This document shows positions 14,653-17,611 of a stretch of 17,611 bases of DNA, piece by piece. The number at the start of each line of letters is the position of its first letter. The first letter of the stretch is position 1. The notes under the pieces are model-generated. The model saw nothing but the letters and a program-made list of their open reading frames with translations. It was not told where the DNA came from and did not search any database. A program made the position numbers and the translations under genes. The stretch comes from Opitutia bacterium UBA4654 (GTDB lineage Bacteria > Verrucomicrobiota > Verrucomicrobiia > Opitutales > Intestinicryptomonadaceae), in the NCBI GenBank assembly GCA_002405555.1, contig DHMA01000155.1, forward strand, positions 1,593 to 19,203, given 5' to 3'.

Positions 14653-16248
14653 ATGAAATTCGACGTAGTAGTAGTCGGAAGCGGTATCGCGGGGCTTAGC
14701 TTCGCGCTGAAAACCGCAAAATTAGGGCACAAGGTCGCCATCGTCACCAAAAAGGAACGCTCGGACACCAATACAAACCACGCGCAGGGAGGAATCGCAA
14801 GCGTCACAAGTTGCGCCGACAATTTCGAATCGCACGTCAAAGACACGCTGATTGCCGGCGACGGCCTCTGCCACGAGGACGCAGTGCGCGAAATCGTGAA
14901 ATCGGGCCCCCAGCAAATCAAGGACCTGATTGAGGAGGGCGTACAATTCACAAACCTTCAAGACGGCTCGCCGTCGCTCGGCCGCGAGGGCGGACACTCG
15001 CAACGCCGCATTCTGCACGTCAAAGACTACACGGGACGCGCAATCGAAGAGGCGCTGCTCAAATGCGTCGCCGAAAACAAAAACATCGAGGTTTTCGAAC
15101 ACCACTTCGCGATAGACCTCATCACAAAGGCGAAAACAAACTCGCTCCTCCCCGACCAGCAAAACGAAATAATCGGGCTGTACGTCTACGACACGAAAAA
15201 CAGCGTCGTAAAAACTTTCAAAACGCGCGTCGTAATGCTCGCAACGGGCGGCACGGGCTGCGTCTACCTCTACACGACAAACCCGACAATCGCCACGGGC
15301 GACGGCATCGCAATGGCGTACAGGGCGGGCGCGGAGGTCGCAAACCTCGAATTCATACAGTTCCACCCCACCGCGCTCTACTCGCAGACGGGCGAACGCT
15401 TCCTGATTTCGGAGGCGGTGCGCGGCGAAGGCGCAATTCTGCGCAACGCAAAAGGCGAGGCGTTCATGTCGAAATACGACCCGCGCAAAGACCTCGCCCC
15501 GCGCGACATCGTGGCAAGGGCAATCGACAGCGAAATGAAAAGGCTCGGCTCGCCCCACGTGTGGCTCGACATCACGCACAAATCGGCGGACGACCTCAAA
15601 ACGCGCTTCCCGCAAATCTACGAACACTGCCTCAAATGCGGAATCGACATTTCGAAAGACTACATGCCCGTCGTTCCCGCGGCGCACTACATGTGCGGAG
15701 GCGTGCGCACGAAGCTCGACGCGTCTACGACAATCAGGGGGCTGTACGCTTGCGGCGAAGTCGCCTGCACGGGGCTTCACGGGGCGAACAGACTTGCGAG
15801 CAACTCGCTGCTCGAAGCCGTGGTGCTTGCAAACAACGCGTCGGTTGCGGTCGATAAATACCTCGAAAACGCAAAGGATACCGACGTCGAAGTTCCGCTC
15901 TGGAAAGACGGAGACGTCCGCAACTCCGACGAGCGCGTAGTACTGCAACACAACATGGGCGAACTGCAACGCACCATGTGGGACTACGTCGGAATTGTCC
16001 GCACAACAAAACGCCTCGAACGCGCCCTCAACAGGCTCGAAAACCTGCACAGGGAAATCGACGAATACTACTGGAATTTCAAAATCGAGCCGACGCTCAT
16101 AGAGCTTCGCAACGAAGTTCAGGTCGCGATTCTGATAATCCGCTCCGCGCTCGCGCGCCACGAAAGCCGCGGGCTGCACTACACGCTCGACTACCCCGAA
16201 AAGCTCCCCACCCCGCGCGACACAATCCTTAAAAGGGAGTCTTTCTAA
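14653..16248 (+). CDS. nadB: L-aspartate oxidase
   Basis: Encodes 531 residues, normal for NadB (about 530-540). The FAD enzyme oxidises L-aspartate to iminoaspartate, the first step of de novo NAD synthesis; NadA and NadC partners are not in the window. It shows the dinucleotide motif VVGSGIAGL (7-15), the FAD/substrate segment TNTNHAQGGIA (39-49), REGGHSQRRI (111-120), ATGGTG (197-202), EFIQFHPTALY (233-243), APRDIVARAI (282-291, containing the catalytic-region Arg), HYMCGG (345-350) and GLYACGEVACTGLHGANRLASNSLLE. These distinguish it from succinate dehydrogenase flavoproteins. No Shine-Dalgarno precedes the ATG. Its TAA stop shares one base with the apt start (TAATG), so the two are co-transcribed and probably translationally coupled. 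Confidence 0.95.
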   Translation: MKFDVVVVGSGIAGLSFALKTAKLGHKVAIVTKKERSDTNTNHAQGGIASVTSCADNFESHVKDTLIAGDGLCHEDAVREIVKSGPQQIKDLIEEGVQFTNLQDGSPSLGREGGHSQRRILHVKDYTGRAIEEALLKCVAENKNIEVFEHHFAIDLITKAKTNSLLPDQQNEIIGLYVYDTKNSVVKTFKTRVVMLATGGTGCVYLYTTNPTIATGDGIAMAYRAGAEVANLEFIQFHPTALYSQTGERFLISEAVRGEGAILRNAKGEAFMSKYDPRKDLAPRDIVARAIDSEMKRLGSPHVWLDITHKSADDLKTRFPQIYEHCLKCGIDISKDYMPVVPAAHYMCGGVRTKLDASTTIRGLYACGEVACTGLHGANRLASNSLLEAVVLANNASVAVDKYLENAKDTDVEVPLWKDGDVRNSDERVVLQHNMGELQRTMWDYVGIVRTTKRLERALNRLENLHREIDEYYWNFKIEPTLIELRNEVQVAILIIRSALARHESRGLHYTLDYPEKLPTPRDTILKRESF

Positions 16249-16763
16249 TGCCCGACATCGAAAAATTCATAGTGTCGGTGCCCGACTTCCCGCACAAGGG
16301 AATCGAGTTTTTCGACATCACGCCGCTCATGGCAAACCCCGAAGCGTACCGCTATACAATCGAAAAAATGGCGGAACTCGTGGCGCAGACAAACCCGACG
16401 AAAATCATGGCGGCGGAATCGCGCGGCTTCTTCTTCGGGCCGGCAATCGCGCTGAAACTGGGGCTGCCGTTCGTGCCGATTCGCAAAAAGGGGAAACTGC
16501 CGCGGGCGACAATCGACGTGGAGTACGACCTCGAATACGGAAAGGACACCCTCTGCGTGCACCGCGACGACATCGGGAAGTCGGACAGACTTGTGGTGCT
16601 CGACGACATTCTCGCAACGGGCGGCACGGCGGAGGCGATGTGCAAAATGGCGGAACGCGTCGGCGCGGAAATCGCCTGCTGCGCGTTCTTCATGGAGCTC
16701 GGCTTCCTCAACGGGCGCGAAAAACTTAAAAACCGCAAGGTTGTTTCGATGTTTGTAAAGTGA
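16248..16763 (+). CDS. apt: adenine phosphoribosyltransferase
   Basis: Encodes 171 residues, the standard length for Apt. The cytosolic salvage enzyme makes AMP from adenine and PRPP. The PRPP-binding loop is VVLDDILATGGT (116-127). VPDFPHKGIEFFDITPL (11-27), AAESRGFFFG (55-64), and the KKGKLPRAT flexible region (80-88) are all Apt hallmarks. An AAGGGAG ribosome-binding site lies about 9 bases before the ATG, one of the few clear ones in this window. It overlaps the nadB stop by one base, and its own stop overlaps the next gene's GTG start by 4 bases (GTGA). Confidence 0.95.
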   Translation: MPDIEKFIVSVPDFPHKGIEFFDITPLMANPEAYRYTIEKMAELVAQTNPTKIMAAESRGFFFGPAIALKLGLPFVPIRKKGKLPRATIDVEYDLEYGKDTLCVHRDDIGKSDRLVVLDDILATGGTAEAMCKMAERVGAEIACCAFFMELGFLNGREKLKNRKVVSMFVK

Positions 16764-17170
16764 GGCTTTTCGGGAAAATCGCGGCGGCGACCGCCGCCCT
16801 CGCGTTGGCGTCCTGCGGGACTCCGAGCGCAAACTTCTACCCGCTGGGAACGGGCGCGGCGCAAAACTTCGCGCCAGTCCCCGCCGACAAAATCCAGCTC
16901 TTCATCACAAAACGCCCCGACTTCAAATACGCGGAACTCGGCATGATTACCTACGAAACGCCGTCGTCGTTTTCGGACGAGCCGCGCGTCTACCAAATCA
17001 TGCGCGTAAAGGCGGGGGAAATCGGCGCGGACGGGCTGATAATAATGGATTCGCAGTCGTCGTCGGAAAGCTTTCCGCGGATTGCGCTCGACTACTACGG
17101 CAACCCCATGCTCACCGACACAACACACTCGTATATAAAATACCGCGGCATGGCAATCAGGCGCGAATGA
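16760..17170 (+). CDS. small lipoprotein of unknown function
   Basis: Encodes 136 residues from a GTG start that overlaps the apt stop. Residues 1-18 are a lipoprotein signal with lipobox LASC and lipidated Cys19. Gly20 at +2 predicts outer-membrane sorting under the E. coli rule. The mature part contains KIQLFITKRPDFKYAELGMI (about 44-63) and AGEIGADGLIIMDSQ (about 83-97). This beta-alpha pattern, with an AGxIGADG-type helix start, recalls small RcsF/DUF4156-like lipoproteins, but I do not recognise a family with confidence. There is no second cysteine in the mature protein. The tight overlap with apt and the 1-base gap to the next gene indicate a shared transcript; no functional link is evident. 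Confidence 0.8.
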   Translation: MRLFGKIAAATAALALASCGTPSANFYPLGTGAAQNFAPVPADKIQLFITKRPDFKYAELGMITYETPSSFSDEPRVYQIMRVKAGEIGADGLIIMDSQSSSESFPRIALDYYGNPMLTDTTHSYIKYRGMAIRRE

Positions 17171-17171
17171 T

Positions 17172-17510
17172 ATGAAATACCTGCTCCCGATAGTGCTGCT
17201 CGTTCTCTCGAACGTGTTTATGATGTTCGCATGGTACGGACACCTGAAATTCAAGAGCGCACCGCTGTGGCTGGTGGTCGTGGCAAGCTGGGGGATAGCG
17301 TTTTTCGAGTACTGCCTGCAAGTACCCGCAAACAGAATCGGACACAACTATTGGGACGCCGCGCACCTGAAAACCTTGCAGGAAGTGATAACGCTGGGCG
17401 TGTTCGTCGTGTTCTCGCTGCTGTACCTGAAAGAGGAGTTCAAGTGGAACTACGCAGTGGGATTCGCATTGATGATAGCGGCAGTGTTTTTCGTGTTCAA
17501 GAAATGGTAG
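17172..17510 (+). CDS. DUF486 (DMT-superfamily) small membrane protein
   Basis: Encodes 112 residues with four predicted membrane helices (about 3-22, 31-50, 67-86, 92-110). The sequence LSNVFMMFAWYGHLKFK (12-28), SWGIAFFEYCLQVPANRIG (39-57), LKTLQEVITL (66-75) and the C-terminal WNYAVGFALMIAAVFFVF is a close match to what I know of the DUF486 family (PF04342). This is a conserved inner-membrane family related to drug/metabolite transporters, with no assigned substrate. It starts one base after the lipoprotein stop and is the last gene of the panC-nadB-apt series. No clear hairpin terminator follows before the tRNA. Confidence 0.9.
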   Translation: MKYLLPIVLLVLSNVFMMFAWYGHLKFKSAPLWLVVVASWGIAFFEYCLQVPANRIGHNYWDAAHLKTLQEVITLGVFVVFSLLYLKEEFKWNYAVGFALMIAAVFFVFKKW

Positions 17511-17542
17511 CATCGGCGGGAATAAAAAACCGAAAAAAACAC

Positions 17543-17573
17543 TTGCCATAGACAAAAAAACCTATTGCATAAA
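17543..17573 (+). promoter_or_regulatory. possible promoter of the tRNA gene
   Basis: TTGCCA (17543-17548, 5/6) and CATAAA (17568-17573, 4/6) are separated by 19 bases in an AT-rich stretch. The predicted transcription start is about 17580, roughly nine bases before the tRNA 5' end. The spacing is on the long side, so this is tentative. Confidence 0.35.
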
Positions 17574-17588
17574 TCGGATAAAAATTTC

Positions 17589-17611
17589 GCCAGCTTAGCT
17601 CAGTTGGTAGA
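17589..17611 (+). tRNA. tRNA gene, 5' end only (possibly tRNA-Thr)
   Basis: The last 23 bases give a 7-base acceptor strand GCCAGCT, the conserved T8-A9, then D-stem and D-loop GCTCAGTTGGTAGA with the invariant GG. The gene is cut by the window edge before the anticodon. The acceptor sequence resembles some bacterial tRNA-Thr genes, but identity cannot be established here. Confidence 0.75.

Noticed and set aside
14722..16179. A 485-codon open frame antisense to nadB
   Set aside because: It is fully contained in a clearly recognised nadB gene and shows no family motif.
1..17611. CRISPR arrays, insertion sequences or prophage genes
   Set aside because: No regularly spaced repeats, transposase, integrase or phage-like protein was seen on either strand.

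Overview
This GC-rich window looks like chromosomal DNA from a Gram-negative bacterium. The most likely source is Verrucomicrobiota, in or near Opitutae/Opitutia. That is inferred from the gene set and my recall of family resemblance, not from a database search. Supporting features are a DapL2-type LL-diaminopimelate aminotransferase, a hopanoid cyclase, WspA-like chemoreceptors, an outer-membrane beta-barrel protein, an MsbA-like exporter, and the rarity of Shine-Dalgarno sequences before start codons. I see no phage, transposon, CRISPR or plasmid genes. The window is ordinary chromosome with several unusual arrangements.

Layout. (1) 1-1251, minus strand: the N-terminus of an exported protein with a Tat-like signal, preceded by a small outer-membrane barrel gene. 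A sigma-54-like element lies upstream of the barrel gene. (2) 1278-3017, minus: an MsbA-type ABC exporter with a clear terminator. (3) 3214-7637, plus and divergent from the exporter: two tandem, translationally coupled chemoreceptors, each of 737 residues. (4) 7692-10299, plus: a squalene-hopene cyclase overlapping by 4 bases with a TetR-family regulator. A perfect 20-bp palindrome and a degenerate second copy lie in front, over a sigma-70-like promoter. (5) 10377-10449: a long stem that can terminate transcription from both sides. (6) 10460-13692, minus: dapL, purU and a single reading frame fusing a Nudix hydrolase to orotate phosphoribosyltransferase. (7) 13776-17510, plus: panC, nadB, apt, a lipoprotein and a DUF486 membrane protein, closely spaced or overlapping. 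The 5' end of a tRNA gene closes the window.

How the genes fit together. Regions 6 and 7 are two divergent biosynthetic operons covering lysine/peptidoglycan precursor, one-carbon/purine, pyrimidine, pantothenate/CoA, NAD and adenine-salvage steps. Regions 1, 2 and 4 concern the envelope: porin, lipid exporter and hopanoid synthesis. Region 3 is sensory.

The most interesting candidates are three. The first is an apparently self-contained, TetR-controlled hopanoid-cyclase operon with two phased operators and a near-leaderless start. The second is the Nudix-PyrE fusion. The third is the tandem receptor pair, in which one partner keeps a WspA-like signalling tip and the other has a degenerate one.
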